NCBI RefSeq assembly: GCF_011046535.1 | Contig: NZ_CP049257.1 | Coordinates: 1,240,001 to 1,304,000, forward strand | Length of the DNA: 64,000 bases | Origin: Nocardioides anomalus | GTDB lineage: Bacteria; Actinomycetota; Actinomycetes; Propionibacteriales; Nocardioidaceae | Direction: 5' to 3' | Shown: piece after piece, positions 27,981 to 36,471 of the stretch | Numbering within the stretch: position 1 is the stretch's first letter | Layout of the letters: the number at the start of each line of letters is the position of its first letter | Notes under the pieces: model-generated | What the model saw: the letters and a program-made list of their open reading frames with translations, nothing else | What the model was told of the DNA's origin: nothing | Database searches by the model: none | Made by a program: the position numbers and the translations under genes

Positions 27981-29004
27981 CGTCACCTCCGCGGCGGATC
28001 GTGATCTTGCCTTCTTCCTCCAGCTGGCGGATGGCCCGGATGACGCCCTGCTGGGCCTCCTCGACCTGGGCCAGGCGGACCGAGCCGAGCAGCTCGACCT
28101 CCTCGAGCAGCGTCGCCGCGGCGCGCTCGGACATGTTGGTCAGGATCTTCTCCCGCACCGCCGGCGCGACGCCCTTGAGCGCGTAGGCCAGCTCGGCGGT
28201 GTCGACCAGGCGCAGCACCTGCTGCATCGAGCGGTCGTCGATGCTGACGATGTCCTCGAACATGAACATCCGGCTGCGGACCTCGTCGGCCAGCGCCGGG
28301 TCCAGGGCCTCGAGTCCCTCGACGATCTGGCGCTCGGTGGACCGGTCGGAGCGGTTGATGATGTTGACCAGGGGGGTCACCCCACCCACCCGCGACGCCC
28401 CGGTCGGCTGGAGCATCGAGGAGAGCTTGCGCTCCAGGGTGGTCTCCACCGCCTTGACGATGTCGGGGGAGGTGCGGTCCATCACCGCGATCCGGTGGGC
28501 GACCTTGGCCTGCTTCTCCGGGTCCAGACCGGACAGCAGCAGCGAGGCCTTGTCCGGGTTGAGGTGGGCGATGACCAGGGCGATGACCTGCGGGTGCTCG
28601 TCGGCGATGAACGAGCGCAGCTGGGCCGGGTCGGCGTTGTGCAGGAAGTGGAACGGCGACTGCACCGCGGCGGCGCTGAGCCGGTCCACGATCTCACCGG
28701 CCCGGTCGGCGCCGAGCGTCTCCTCGAGCAGCTGCCGGGCCACGCTCATCCCGCCCTGGGCCATGTGCTGGCGGGCGCGGGCCAGCTCGCGGAACTCCTC
28801 CAGCACGCCCTCGCCCTCCTCGGGGCTGACGGACTCGAGCCGGGCGATCTCGGCGGTGACCGCCTCGACCTCGGCGTCGGAGAGCCGGGCGAGGACGGCC
28901 GAGGCCTGCTCCCGACCGAGCTGGACGAGCAGGACGGCGGCCTTGCGGACGCCCTGGGCCGACAGGCCGACCGCGACCGGGCCGGCGGGGGACAGCGCGG
29001 TCAC
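27964..29004 (-). CDS. fliG: Flagellar motor switch protein FliG
   Basis: A 346-residue rotor protein that sits on the MS ring and takes torque from MotA. The middle domain has the EHPQVIALVIAHLNPDKAS motif. The C-terminal domain holds the charged torque helix (FMFEDIVSIDDRSMQQVLRL). The acidic end DDDFVE is typical. GTG start overlapping the fliF stop; it overlaps fliH by about 17 bases. Confidence 0.96.
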   Translation of the reverse strand: MTALSPAGPVAVGLSAQGVRKAAVLLVQLGREQASAVLARLSDAEVEAVTAEIARLESVSPEEGEGVLEEFRELARARQHMAQGGMSVARQLLEETLGADRAGEIVDRLSAAAVQSPFHFLHNADPAQLRSFIADEHPQVIALVIAHLNPDKASLLLSGLDPEKQAKVAHRIAVMDRTSPDIVKAVETTLERKLSSMLQPTGASRVGGVTPLVNIINRSDRSTERQIVEGLEALDPALADEVRSRMFMFEDIVSIDDRSMQQVLRLVDTAELAYALKGVAPAVREKILTNMSERAAATLLEEVELLGSVRLAQVEEAQQGVIRAIRQLEEEGKITIRRGGDDDFVE

Positions 29005-30593
29005 GGGCGCTCCGCCAGCCAGCCGCGGAGGAGGGCGGCCACGTCGTCGGGCTGCCGCGCGATGAGGTCGTCGATCTCGGCCTTCATGTGGCGACCGCGT
29101 GAGGCGTCGGACTCGGCCAGCGCGAGCTCGGCGGGGCTGGGCTCCATGATCTGGGTCGCGGTCACGCGCCCGAGCTGGTCGGCGCGCAGCTGCTCGACGA
29201 GGTAGGCCGTGGTCTCCTCGCGCTTCTTGGCCCGGCGGCGGGCCGTGAGCACGGCGAGGAGCACCATGAGCGCGACCAGCACGCCGAGGCCGATGTTGCG
29301 GTAGAGCTGCTGGCGGTCGGCCGCGGCCTGGTCCGCGTCGGCCGCCTTGAGCGCCTTGGCCGCCGCCTCCTCGGAGGTGCGGTCGAAGGTCAGCTCGTTG
29401 ATCGCGACCTTGTCACCGCGGGCCTTGTCGATGCCGGCGGTGGCGACGACCAGGCTGCGCACCTCGGTCGGGTCGATGCCGGCCCGAGCCAGGGCGGCGG
29501 AGTCGAGGGCGACGCCGACGTTCAGGCTCTCGATCGAGCCCGGCGCGGACGCCCGGCGCTCGGTGCGCTTGTCGATCGCGTTGTCCTGGGTCGTGGTGGT
29601 CGACTGGTAGCTCGAGTCGGCCGAGCCGCCGGCGCCCACCTCGGTGTTGCCGTCCGTGCCGACCACGCCACCGACCTGCGAGGCGCTGCCGGGGCCGTTG
29701 TAGGTCTCGCTGCTGCTGCTCTGCGAGCGCGGCGGCACGCCCTCGGCGACCGAGTAGTCGGTGGTCTCCACGACCGCGTCGTCGAAGTCGAGCACGGCGG
29801 TGACCTGGACCGTGGAGTTCCCCGCGCCCAGGACCCGGTCGAGCATCGCCTGGAGCTTGCCGCGGTACTGGTCCTGCACGTCGGTGACCATCTGGTTGCG
29901 CGAGCTGTCGCCGGTGGTCTGACCCGGGGCGCTGAGCACGGCGCCGGTGGCGTCGGCCACGGTGACCTGGTCGGGGTCGAGGCCGTCGACGCTGGAGGCG
30001 ACCAGGTTGACCACCGCCTGCACCTGCTCGGGGTCGAGGGTCGACCCGGGGCGGGTCTTGACGAGCACCGACGCGGTCACCGGGTCCTGCTCCTCGGCGA
30101 ACACCTCCTTCTGGGGGATCGCCAGGTGCACGACCGCGGTCTCGACGCCGTCGATGGCCTCGATGGTCTTGCTGAGCTCGCCCTCCATGGCCCGCTTGAA
30201 GTTCACGTCCTGCTGGTCCTGCGAGAGCGACATGCCCTGGTCGTCGAGGATCGAGTAGCCCTGGTTGTCGGAGTCGGCCGGCAGCCCCTCGCCGCTCAGC
30301 GCGATCCGGGTCGCGTAGACCTGGTCGCGCGGGACCATGACCGTGCTGCCGCCGTCGGTGAGCTCGTACGGCGTGCCCTGGGTGTCGAGCTGGTCGACGA
30401 CCGCCGAGGCGTCGCTGGCGGACAGGTTGGAGTAGAGCGGGCCGTAGCTCGGGGTGGAGGCCCAGCGGAACACCAGGAAGCCGCCGAGCAGCAGTGCCAG
30501 GGTGCCGAGCACCGTGACCGCCTTCTGCCCGGTGGTGAACCCGGCGAACGTGCTGCGCCCGCGCCCCAGGGCGCGGGTGACCTGGTCGCGCAT
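29001..30593 (-). CDS. fliF: Flagellar MS-ring protein FliF
   Basis: A 530-residue membrane protein that forms the MS ring, the base of the flagellum. A first membrane helix lies near residues 25-45. The ring-building motifs follow (YGPLYSNLSASDASAVVDQL and ARVHLAIPQ-type VVHLAIPQKEVF). A Ser/Gly-rich periplasmic loop at about 290-340 comes next, then a second membrane helix near 435-455 and a cytoplasmic tail that binds FliG. The ATG overlaps the fliE stop by one base. Confidence 0.96.
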   Translation of the reverse strand: MRDQVTRALGRGRSTFAGFTTGQKAVTVLGTLALLLGGFLVFRWASTPSYGPLYSNLSASDASAVVDQLDTQGTPYELTDGGSTVMVPRDQVYATRIALSGEGLPADSDNQGYSILDDQGMSLSQDQQDVNFKRAMEGELSKTIEAIDGVETAVVHLAIPQKEVFAEEQDPVTASVLVKTRPGSTLDPEQVQAVVNLVASSVDGLDPDQVTVADATGAVLSAPGQTTGDSSRNQMVTDVQDQYRGKLQAMLDRVLGAGNSTVQVTAVLDFDDAVVETTDYSVAEGVPPRSQSSSSETYNGPGSASQVGGVVGTDGNTEVGAGGSADSSYQSTTTTQDNAIDKRTERRASAPGSIESLNVGVALDSAALARAGIDPTEVRSLVVATAGIDKARGDKVAINELTFDRTSEEAAAKALKAADADQAAADRQQLYRNIGLGVLVALMVLLAVLTARRRAKKREETTAYLVEQLRADQLGRVTATQIMEPSPAELALAESDASRGRHMKAEIDDLIARQPDDVAALLRGWLAERP

Positions 30594-30961
30594 CAGACAG
30601 GCATCCTCAGGATCTCGGTGAACGCCTCGACCGCCTTGTTGCGCACGGCCACCGTGAGCTGCGTGGTGACCTGCGCCTGGGTCGCGGCGATGGTGTAGTC
30701 GTGGATGGCCTGCAGGTCACCGGTGGCGGCCTGCACGGCGAGGTGGTCGCTCTGGGCCTGGACGCCCTCGAGCCGGTCGAGGCCGTCGAGGACGAGCTTG
30801 CCGAAGTCCGGCCCGTCCGGGCCGCTGGGCCCCTCGGCCCGGTGCGCGCCGCCGACGCGGGCGGCCGAGCCGGCCGGCCCGACGTCCGCCCGCGGCGCGA
30901 CGTACGGCGTGAAGTCCATGCCGCCGACGCCACCGACGGCGCCCACTCCTGGCACCGGCAT
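30593..30961 (-). CDS. fliE: Flagellar hook-basal body protein FliE
   Basis: A 122-residue rod-base protein that joins the MS ring to the rod. The conserved C-terminal part is seen ([20 protein letters not shown], then [20 protein letters not shown]). The N-terminal 45 residues are Gly/Pro-rich. It lies between flgC and fliF, as in most Gram-positive loci. Confidence 0.93.
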   Translation of the reverse strand: MPVPGVGAVGGVGGMDFTPYVAPRADVGPAGSAARVGGAHRAEGPSGPDGPDFGKLVLDGLDRLEGVQAQSDHLAVQAATGDLQAIHDYTIAATQAQVTTQLTVAVRNKAVEAFTEILRMPV

Positions 30962-31353
30962 CAGCGGCCGCCGATCGTCAGCGCGCTGGAGTAGGAGTCC
31001 TGCGCGTACTTGGTCACCTGGACCGACGCCTGGTAGCCGCGCTGGGCCATCACCAGCTGGGTCATCTGGCTGGCCAGGTCCATCGCCGGCGCGCGGACGT
31101 AGCCGTCCTCGTCGGCCAGCGGGTGGTCCGGTGCGTACTCCATGACGCCCTCGCCGTCACCCTCGGCGATCCCGGCGACGTCGACGCCGCCCGACGGGTC
31201 GGCCTGGGCGATGACCATCTGCGCCTGGAAGGCCTGCTGGTCGGTGCTGACCACGGTGTTGGCGTTGGCGATGTTGTTGGCCAGCGCGTCGAGCCAGGTC
31301 TGGTGCATCCCGAGGCTCGAGCTCGCGATGTCCAGCGCGTCGAAGGCACCCAT
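30961..31353 (-). CDS. flgC: Flagellar basal-body rod protein FlgC
   Basis: A 130-residue proximal rod protein. The N-terminal rod signature ([31 protein letters not shown]) and the C-terminal helix ([17 protein letters not shown]) match the family in both sequence and length. The start overlaps the flgB stop by one base. Confidence 0.94.
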   Translation of the reverse strand: MGAFDALDIASSSLGMHQTWLDALANNIANANTVVSTDQQAFQAQMVIAQADPSGGVDVAGIAEGDGEGVMEYAPDHPLADEDGYVRAPAMDLASQMTQLVMAQRGYQASVQVTKYAQDSYSSALTIGGR

Positions 31354-31724
31354 CAGGCACCGACCGCGGTGGAGAGGAGCGCGAACTGGTCGGACACCGC
31401 GCGGGTCATCAGCTGGTAGGAGAACTGGGTCTGCGAGGCCGCCATCAGCTCCTTGCGCAGGTCCACGTTGTTGCCGTTCGGGCCGACCGGGGACTGCACG
31501 GCCAGCACCTCGGGGTCGAGGGTGGGTGCGTCGCCCTTGGCCACGGCGTCGCGCAGCGAGGACTCGAACTCGACGGTCGAGGCGCGGAAGCCCGGGGTGT
31601 CGACGTTCGCGATGTTGTCGGCGATGACCTCGCTGCGCGTCGTCAGACCGTCGAGAGCGGTCGCCAGGACGTTGAGCACCGAGCCGGAGCCTCCACTGAG
31701 GCCACCGAGCGCAGGGACGGACAC
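31353..31724 (-). CDS. flgB: Flagellar basal-body rod protein FlgB
   Basis: A 123-residue proximal rod protein with the motif RSEVIADNIANVDTPGFRAS and a C-terminal FSYQLMTRAVSDQFALL helix. The GTG chosen follows GGAGG by five bases; a GTG 12 bases upstream overlaps that site and is less likely. It is the first gene of a long unit running to flgE and is preceded by a FliA-type promoter. Confidence 0.92.
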   Translation of the reverse strand: MSVPALGGLSGGSGSVLNVLATALDGLTTRSEVIADNIANVDTPGFRASTVEFESSLRDAVAKGDAPTLDPEVLAVQSPVGPNGNNVDLRKELMAASQTQFSYQLMTRAVSDQFALLSTAVGA

Positions 31725-31797
31725 GTCATCCTCCACAGGGGGAAGCTGGGTGCCGGTCCGTCGGCGGGGGTCGGAGCAGTCCGTGCTCTCGGCGTAC

Positions 31798-31825
31798 TGG
31801 TCGGCCGCTCCGGGGGCGACCTGAG
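31798..31825 (-). promoter_or_regulatory. FliA-type promoter upstream of flgB
   Basis: Read leftward: CTCAGGT, 13 bases, GCCGACCA. It should transcribe flgB through flgE, with a leader of about 65 bases. Confidence 0.7.
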
Positions 31826-31876
31826 GAGTTCCGCCGGTCGATCTCGCGGTGGTCCAGTTGGGTCAGGTACGTCGGG

Positions 31877-32203
31877 TCAGAACGCCACGTCGACGTACAC
31901 CGGGCCGTCGCCCGAGCGGGTCGTCACGCGCTCGACGTCACGCACCAGCGACTGGTGCTGCGCGTTGACCCCGAGCTGGGTGGCCATCCCCTGGAGCGCC
32001 TCCCCCTGACGGGCCAGCAGCTCCTGGGCCCTGGTCCGCAGCGCCACCGGGATCGGCCCGTAGTCGTCCGGCACGCGCCACTCGTCCGGGGCCTGTGCGA
32101 GCCCGAGACCGGTGGTCAGCGCGCGCTCGGCGCGGATCACGTCGAGCTCGATCCGGTCGAGCGCGACCTCCCAGGCCGCGAAGCGGGTCTCGTGCTCGCT
32201 CAG
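31877..32203 (-). CDS. FliT-position helical protein after fliS
   Basis: A protein of 108 residues if the CTG at 32203 is used, or 87 residues from the GTG at 32140. The CTG overlaps the fliS stop as CTGA, mirroring the ATGA/GTGA overlaps of the locus. The extra N-terminal residues (SEHETRFAAWEVALDRIELD) form a helix that fits the rest. It is predicted to be helical and charged throughout. The order fliD-fliS-this gene is that of FliT chaperones, but I see no FliT signature, so the role is inferred from position and size. Confidence 0.6.
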   Translation of the reverse strand: MSEHETRFAAWEVALDRIELDVIRAERALTTGLGLAQAPDEWRVPDDYGPIPVALRTRAQELLARQGEALQGMATQLGVNAQHQSLVRDVERVTTRSGDGPVYVDVAF

Positions 32204-32583
32204 CGGTCGGCCACCGTCTGCATCGCGGCCTCGCGCCAGGTGGCGGCGAGGTCGGTGACCAGCCCGAGGCAGCCCTCGGTGGTGCCGGCGTCGCGGGTGA
32301 CGTTGGCGCGGACCAGCTCGAGGTGCAGGAAGTCGTAGAGCGAGGCCAGCCCGGGGCCGCCCTCCCAGTCGGAGGTGCGCAGGCTGGCGCGGAGCTCGAG
32401 CACGATCTCCTGTGCGTGCAGCAGCTGGGTGTGGGCCGTCGAGAAGTCACCGGTCCGCTGGGCCTCGAGCCCGCGGGTGAGGTCGAGGACCAGGCGGTCG
32501 CACAGCATGACCAGCAGCCGCGCGGGCGAGGCCGTCGCGACGGACGCGTCGAGATAGGCGTCGGGGCGGGGGGAGTAGGTCAT
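32200..32583 (-). CDS. fliS: Flagellin export chaperone FliS
   Basis: A 127-residue helical chaperone that binds the flagellin C-terminus in the cytoplasm and stops premature polymerisation. The N-terminus (SPARLLVMLCDRLVLDLTRG) and the helix AHTQLLHAQEIVLELRASL are typical. It lies between fliD and a FliT-position gene. Confidence 0.92.
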   Translation of the reverse strand: MTYSPRPDAYLDASVATASPARLLVMLCDRLVLDLTRGLEAQRTGDFSTAHTQLLHAQEIVLELRASLRTSDWEGGPGLASLYDFLHLELVRANVTRDAGTTEGCLGLVTDLAATWREAAMQTVADR

Positions 32584-32633
32584 GGTGGCGCCTTCCGTGG
32601 CTGCACGTGGGTGGGGTGGTCAGAGGTGGGGGT

Positions 32634-33983
32634 TCAGCCGCCGAAGGACGGCAGCGACGAGAGCTGGCCGGCGAGCCAGCTGGACTGGCTGCTCATCTGG
32701 CTCATCGCGGTCTCCAGGGCCGTGAACTGGCGCTTGAGCGTCTCGCGGCGCTGGTCCAGGCGCAGGTCCCAGTTGTCGATGCTGTCCTGCAGCCGGTCGA
32801 TGCCCGAACGGCGGCTGGTGATGGAGCCGGTCAGGCTCCCGGTGGTCGGGTCGCTCGCGCCCCGGGCCACCTTGTCGACCCGCGCGGCGAAGCCGTTGCC
32901 GGCCGGGTCGGTCGCGGTGGTGAACATCGCCTCGACCTTGGCCGGGTCGGCGGCGTACGCCGAGGCGAACTTGGCCGAGTCGAAGGTCAGCTTGCCGCTG
33001 CGGTCGGTCTGGATGCCGACGGAGGCCAGGGTGCTCCCGTCGGTGGTGAAGACCGAGTTGAGCAGCGAGCTGCGCAGGCTGCGGACCGTGGCGTCGCCGG
33101 CCAGCGGACCGCTGGTGTTGGTCGAGCTGCTGTACGCCGTCTGCGTGTCGATCTCGCCGAACAGGTCGTTCAGCGAGGCGACCATGTCGGCCACCGAGCC
33201 GCTCAGCTTGGCGGCGTCGCGCTTGACCTCCACGGTGGAGGTCGCCCCGACCGCGGCGTCGGGGGAGACCGTGAGGTTCACGCCGGGCAGCAGGTCGGTG
33301 AAGGTGTTCGTCGACGACGTGGACGTGATGCCCGAGCCCAGGTCGATCGAGGCGTCGGCACCGGCGCGGACCGTGGCCCCACCGAGCAGCGCCGAGCCGT
33401 CCTCGGCCGTCAGCGTGAAGTCCTGGGCCGCCCCGGTCGCGGTCGACTCGACCAGCAGCCGGTAGCCGCCGGTCGTCTTGATCGTCGTGGCCCGGAGCCC
33501 GGTGTTGTTGGCCGGGTCGTTGATCGCGTCGACCAGGCCCTTGAGGGTCCCGTCCTTGCTGTCCACCAGCACGGGCGAACCGTCGAAGCGGTCCAGGCTC
33601 ACCTTGGTCGAGGCGCCGGTCACCTGGTCGGTGAGCGCCGCGGCGTTGGCGAAGCCGAGCTGGTGGGTGCGGGCCACCGAGGTGACGGTGACGGTGAGCC
33701 GGGTCGGGCCGGCGGTGGCACCGGCGCTGACCGTGAGCGCGGTGCCCGTGGCCGAGGCCGACACCGCGTCCCACGTGGCCGGCTTGGCCAGGGCGGCCGC
33801 CTTGCTGGCGACCAGCGCGGCCTTGGTGTTGAGCGTCTGGAGCGTGGTGACCAGGCTCTTCTCGGTCTGCACCCGCGTCTTGAGCGCGGTCTGCGGCGCC
33901 GCCTCCAGCTGCATGAGCTGGTCGATGATCGTCGCGCTGTCGAGCCCGGACGCGAGTCCGCTGATGCTGGCGCTGCTGGCCAC
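32634..33983 (-). CDS. fliD: Flagellar filament cap protein FliD
   Basis: A 449-residue filament cap that folds flagellin at the tip. The N-terminal signature ISGLASGLDSATIIDQLMQLE and coiled-coil ends are present. The middle is a strand-rich, variable Thr/Ala/Asp region exposed on the cell surface. The GTG follows GGAGGA. No clear FliA-type promoter lies in the short gap after fliC, so it may be transcribed by readthrough past the flagellin hairpin. Confidence 0.93.
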   Translation of the reverse strand: MASSASISGLASGLDSATIIDQLMQLEAAPQTALKTRVQTEKSLVTTLQTLNTKAALVASKAAALAKPATWDAVSASATGTALTVSAGATAGPTRLTVTVTSVARTHQLGFANAAALTDQVTGASTKVSLDRFDGSPVLVDSKDGTLKGLVDAINDPANNTGLRATTIKTTGGYRLLVESTATGAAQDFTLTAEDGSALLGGATVRAGADASIDLGSGITSTSSTNTFTDLLPGVNLTVSPDAAVGATSTVEVKRDAAKLSGSVADMVASLNDLFGEIDTQTAYSSSTNTSGPLAGDATVRSLRSSLLNSVFTTDGSTLASVGIQTDRSGKLTFDSAKFASAYAADPAKVEAMFTTATDPAGNGFAARVDKVARGASDPTTGSLTGSITSRRSGIDRLQDSIDNWDLRLDQRRETLKRQFTALETAMSQMSSQSSWLAGQLSSLPSFGG

Positions 33984-34024
33984 CTGGTCCTCCTCCCGCT
34001 CCTCGGTGCGGTCTCTGAGACCGG

Positions 34025-34068
34025 CACGACGGCCGACCGCCCGCGCTTGCGGGTGGACGGCCGTCGTG
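34025..34068 (-). terminator. Flagellin gene terminator
   Basis: A long hairpin: CACGACGGCC at 34025-34034 pairs with GGCCGTCGTG at 34059-34068, and an inner 8-bp stem with one G-T pair extends it around a GCTT loop. It starts about 22 bases after the fliC stop. No T tract. Confidence 0.7.
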
Positions 34069-34090
34069 GACGGCCGTGGTCAGTCCTGGA

Positions 34091-35227
34091 TCAGCCGCGG
34101 AGCAGCTGGAGGACGTTCTGCGGAGCCGAGTTGGCCTGGGCCAGCATCGCGGTGCCGGCCTGGGACAGGATCTGCGACCGGGTGTAGGACATCATCTCCT
34201 GCGCCATGTCGGTGTCGCGGATGCGGCTCTCCGACGCCGACAGGTTCTCCGAGGTCACGTTCAGGTTGGTGATCGTGTGCTCGAAGCGGTTCTGCAGGGC
34301 GCCCAGCTTGGCGCGCGAGGTGGAGACCGCGGTGATCGCCTTGTCGATGTCGGCGATGGCGGTGTTGGCGCCGGCCTTGCTGGCCAGGTTGACACCGGCG
34401 ACACCCAGACCGGACGAGGAGAAGCCGCCGCTGCCGGTGGTGGTGTTGGCCGCGTCGGTCTTGGTGCCCGACAGGCCGCCACCGACGGTGATCGCCGTCG
34501 CGGTGACGCTGGAGTCGTTGGCCTGGATCTCGAGGCCGCCGGTGCTGGTGACCCGAGCGGTGAGGGCCGCGGAGAAGTTGGCGTCGCCGTTGAGCTGGTT
34601 GGCGATGTTGTTGGCGTCCGTGCTCGCGGTGAGCGCGGCCGTGGTGATGCTGACGCCGCCGAAGGAGAACGTCGCCGCCGCGGCGGTGGCCGTCGCGGCG
34701 CCGTTGGCGTACGAGGCCTTGACGCCCTGGGCGCCGTTGGCGACCACGTCGACCTGGATCACGTCGTTGGCCTTGTAGCCGACCTGGAACTCCTTGCCGG
34801 TGAAGGTGCCGTCGAGCAGGTTGACGTTGTTGAACGTCGTCTTGCTCGCGATCCGGTCCAGCTCCGAGTTGAGGGCCGTGGCCTCGGCGTTGATCGCGTC
34901 GCGCGAGGTCTGGTCGTTGGAGTCGTTGGCCGACTGCACGGCCAGGTCGCGCATCCGCTGCAGGATCGAGTGCGTCTCGGTGAGTGCACCTTCAGCGGTC
35001 TGCACGACGCTGACGCCGTCCTGGGCGTTGCGGACGGCGACCTTGATGCCGCCGATCTGCGAGCGCAGGCCCTCCGAGATCGCGAGGCCGGCCGCGTCGT
35101 CGGCCGCCCGGTTGATCCGGTAGCCGCTGGAGAGCTTCTCGAGCGACTTGGACATCTGCCCCTGGGTGACGGACAGGTTCCGGTAGGAGTTGAAGGCGTC
35201 GATGTTCTGGTTGATGCGGAGACTCAT
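34091..35227 (-). CDS. fliC: Flagellin
   Basis: A 378-residue filament subunit. The conserved N-terminal coiled coil (MSLRINQNIDAFNSYRNLSV, GYRINRAADDAAGLAISEGL) and C-terminal coiled coil (MSYTRSQILSQAGTAMLAQA) form the D0/D1 core. The middle ~150 residues are Thr/Ala/Asn-rich and lack lysine, typical of the surface domain. The ATG has a strong AGGAGGG ribosome site. Upstream lie a FliA-type promoter and a hairpin with GGA in its loop, suggesting control by CsrA. A terminator follows. Only one flagellin gene is in the window. Confidence 0.97.
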   Translation of the reverse strand: MSLRINQNIDAFNSYRNLSVTQGQMSKSLEKLSSGYRINRAADDAAGLAISEGLRSQIGGIKVAVRNAQDGVSVVQTAEGALTETHSILQRMRDLAVQSANDSNDQTSRDAINAEATALNSELDRIASKTTFNNVNLLDGTFTGKEFQVGYKANDVIQVDVVANGAQGVKASYANGAATATAAAATFSFGGVSITTAALTASTDANNIANQLNGDANFSAALTARVTSTGGLEIQANDSSVTATAITVGGGLSGTKTDAANTTTGSGGFSSSGLGVAGVNLASKAGANTAIADIDKAITAVSTSRAKLGALQNRFEHTITNLNVTSENLSASESRIRDTDMAQEMMSYTRSQILSQAGTAMLAQANSAPQNVLQLLRG

Positions 35228-35233
35228 GGTGTT

Positions 35234-35280
35234 CCCTCCTGGTGTCGAGTCGGTGGTGCTGGAGCCCGTCCGTGGGCTCC
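35234..35280 (-). promoter_or_regulatory. Predicted CsrA-binding leader of fliC
   Basis: Read leftward, a 7-bp perfect stem (GGAGCCC with GGGCTCC, 35261-35280) carries the six-base loop ACGGAC, which presents GGA. The Shine-Dalgarno AGGAGGG (35234-35240) contains a second GGA. Two sites, one in a loop and one on the ribosome site, is the layout of the Bacillus hag leader that CsrA represses. Confidence 0.65.
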
Positions 35281-35290
35281 GTCGGGGGAT

Positions 35291-35318
35291 TCATCGGCGG
35301 CCGGGTGGCCGACCTGAG
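35291..35318 (-). promoter_or_regulatory. FliA-type promoter of the flagellin gene
   Basis: Read leftward: CTCAGGT, 13 bases, GCCGATGA. This is the site that anchors the motif, since flagellin genes are the classic targets of FliA/SigD sigma factors. The predicted transcript begins near 35284. Confidence 0.78.
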
Positions 35319-35361
35319 GTGTACGGGTTCCTGGTCCAGACCGAGGCGGGGTGAGCGGTGC

Positions 35362-36279
35362 TCAGGCCGTGGTCGGGAGCGCGGGGACCTGGCGCACGAA
35401 GCTGTACGCCGCGGCGTGGCGGTCCGCGACCGCGCGGAAGTACGCCGTGCGCCGGCGGGCGGCGACGCCCTCGGGGCGCTCGGCCGGCGCGACCAGCTCG
35501 GGGTCGAGCGCGGTGTTGAGCGCGTCGCGGAGCAGGACGAGGGCCTCGGCGCGGAGCTGGGAGATGCGGGACTCGGTGACCCCGAGCTCCTCGGCCAGCT
35601 CGGCCATCGGCCGCTCGTCGATGAAGTAGCCCTGCACGACGTGGCGCAGCCGCTCGGGCAGCTCGACGACGGCGGCCTCGAGGTACTGCAGCCGCTCGCG
35701 GTGCTCGACCATCGCGTCGGGGGTCGGCTCGGGGGAGGCCAGGGCCTCGGAGGCCGCGGTGCCGTCCTCGCCGGCGTCCAGCGAGAGCACGGAGGCGCGG
35801 GCCAGGTCGTCGTCGGAGCGCTGGATCTCGGCCAGGGCCACGCCCAGCTCCGCGGCGACCTCGGTGTCCTCGGGGACCCGGCGCAGCCTGACCGCGAGCG
35901 CGGAGCGGGCGGTGTCGATCTCCCGGCCGCGGCGGCGCACCGAGCGGGAGGCCCAGTCGACCGAGCGCAGCTCGTCGAGCAGCGCGCCGCGGATCCGGGT
36001 GGCGGCGTACCGCGGGAACGGGATGCCGCGCTCGGGGTCCCAGGCGCGGGCCGCCTGGACCAGGGCGACCAGTCCGGCCGAGCTGAGGTCGTCGCGGTCG
36101 ACGTGCGCCGGGACGCGGCTCATCGTCTCGCGGACGAGGTGCTGGACCAGGGGGAGGTGCGTGGTCGCGAGCGCGTCGGCGTCGGTGGCCGGGGTCGTGG
36201 CCGGGTGGACGGGGCGGTTCGCGGAGCGGGGGGACTCCAGGTAGGTGTCCACGTCCTGGGGGGCGAGGTGCGGGGTCAC
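35362..36279 (-). CDS. fliA: Sigma-28 family flagellar sigma factor FliA
   Basis: A 305-residue sigma factor of the FliA/SigD group. Region 2 is clear (DRDDLSSAGLVALVQAARAWDP, RYAATRIRGALLDELRSVDW). Region 3 follows, and region 4 has a helix-turn-helix (RPMAELAEELGVTESRISQLR). The C-terminus extends ~45 residues beyond region 4. The GTG start has no strong ribosome site and sits at the edge of a 259-base divergent intergenic region. It should recognise the six CTCAGG(T/A)-N13-GCCGA sites of this locus. No anti-sigma FlgM gene is seen nearby. Confidence 0.9.
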   Translation of the reverse strand: MTPHLAPQDVDTYLESPRSANRPVHPATTPATDADALATTHLPLVQHLVRETMSRVPAHVDRDDLSSAGLVALVQAARAWDPERGIPFPRYAATRIRGALLDELRSVDWASRSVRRRGREIDTARSALAVRLRRVPEDTEVAAELGVALAEIQRSDDDLARASVLSLDAGEDGTAASEALASPEPTPDAMVEHRERLQYLEAAVVELPERLRHVVQGYFIDERPMAELAEELGVTESRISQLRAEALVLLRDALNTALDPELVAPAERPEGVAARRRTAYFRAVADRHAAAYSFVRQVPALPTTA

Positions 36280-36354
36280 GAGAGAGAAACCAACTACCTC
36301 ATGAGAGACGGTATGAGGGGAATCTTCGGAATCTGGCCGTCGGCCTTGGTTGGC

Positions 36355-36372
36355 GTAGTCACAACGGACTAC
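36355..36372. promoter_or_regulatory. Inverted repeat in the fliA-flgN divergent region
   Basis: GTAGTC-acaacg-GACTAC is a perfect 6-bp inverted repeat in the least GC-rich stretch of the locus, upstream of fliA. A CTCATGAG palindrome lies at 36298-36305. It could be a binding site for the regulator of fliA; no regulator is identified. Confidence 0.3.
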
Positions 36373-36471
36373 TCCGCGGGGGCCCGACCCCGCGTGTCGG
36401 GTCGCTCGGCCCCAGGGGGCGGGTCGCCGAGCCGCGCACGCGAATCGGCCGACCAAAGTCCTGGGGAACCC

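Noticed and set aside
33992..34019. CTCAGAG-N13-GCGGGAGG upstream of fliD as a seventh FliA promoter
   Set aside because: The spacing fits, but the -10 half lacks GCCGA and overlaps the fliD ribosome site; the sequence is also part of a small GGTCTC/GAGACC palindrome.
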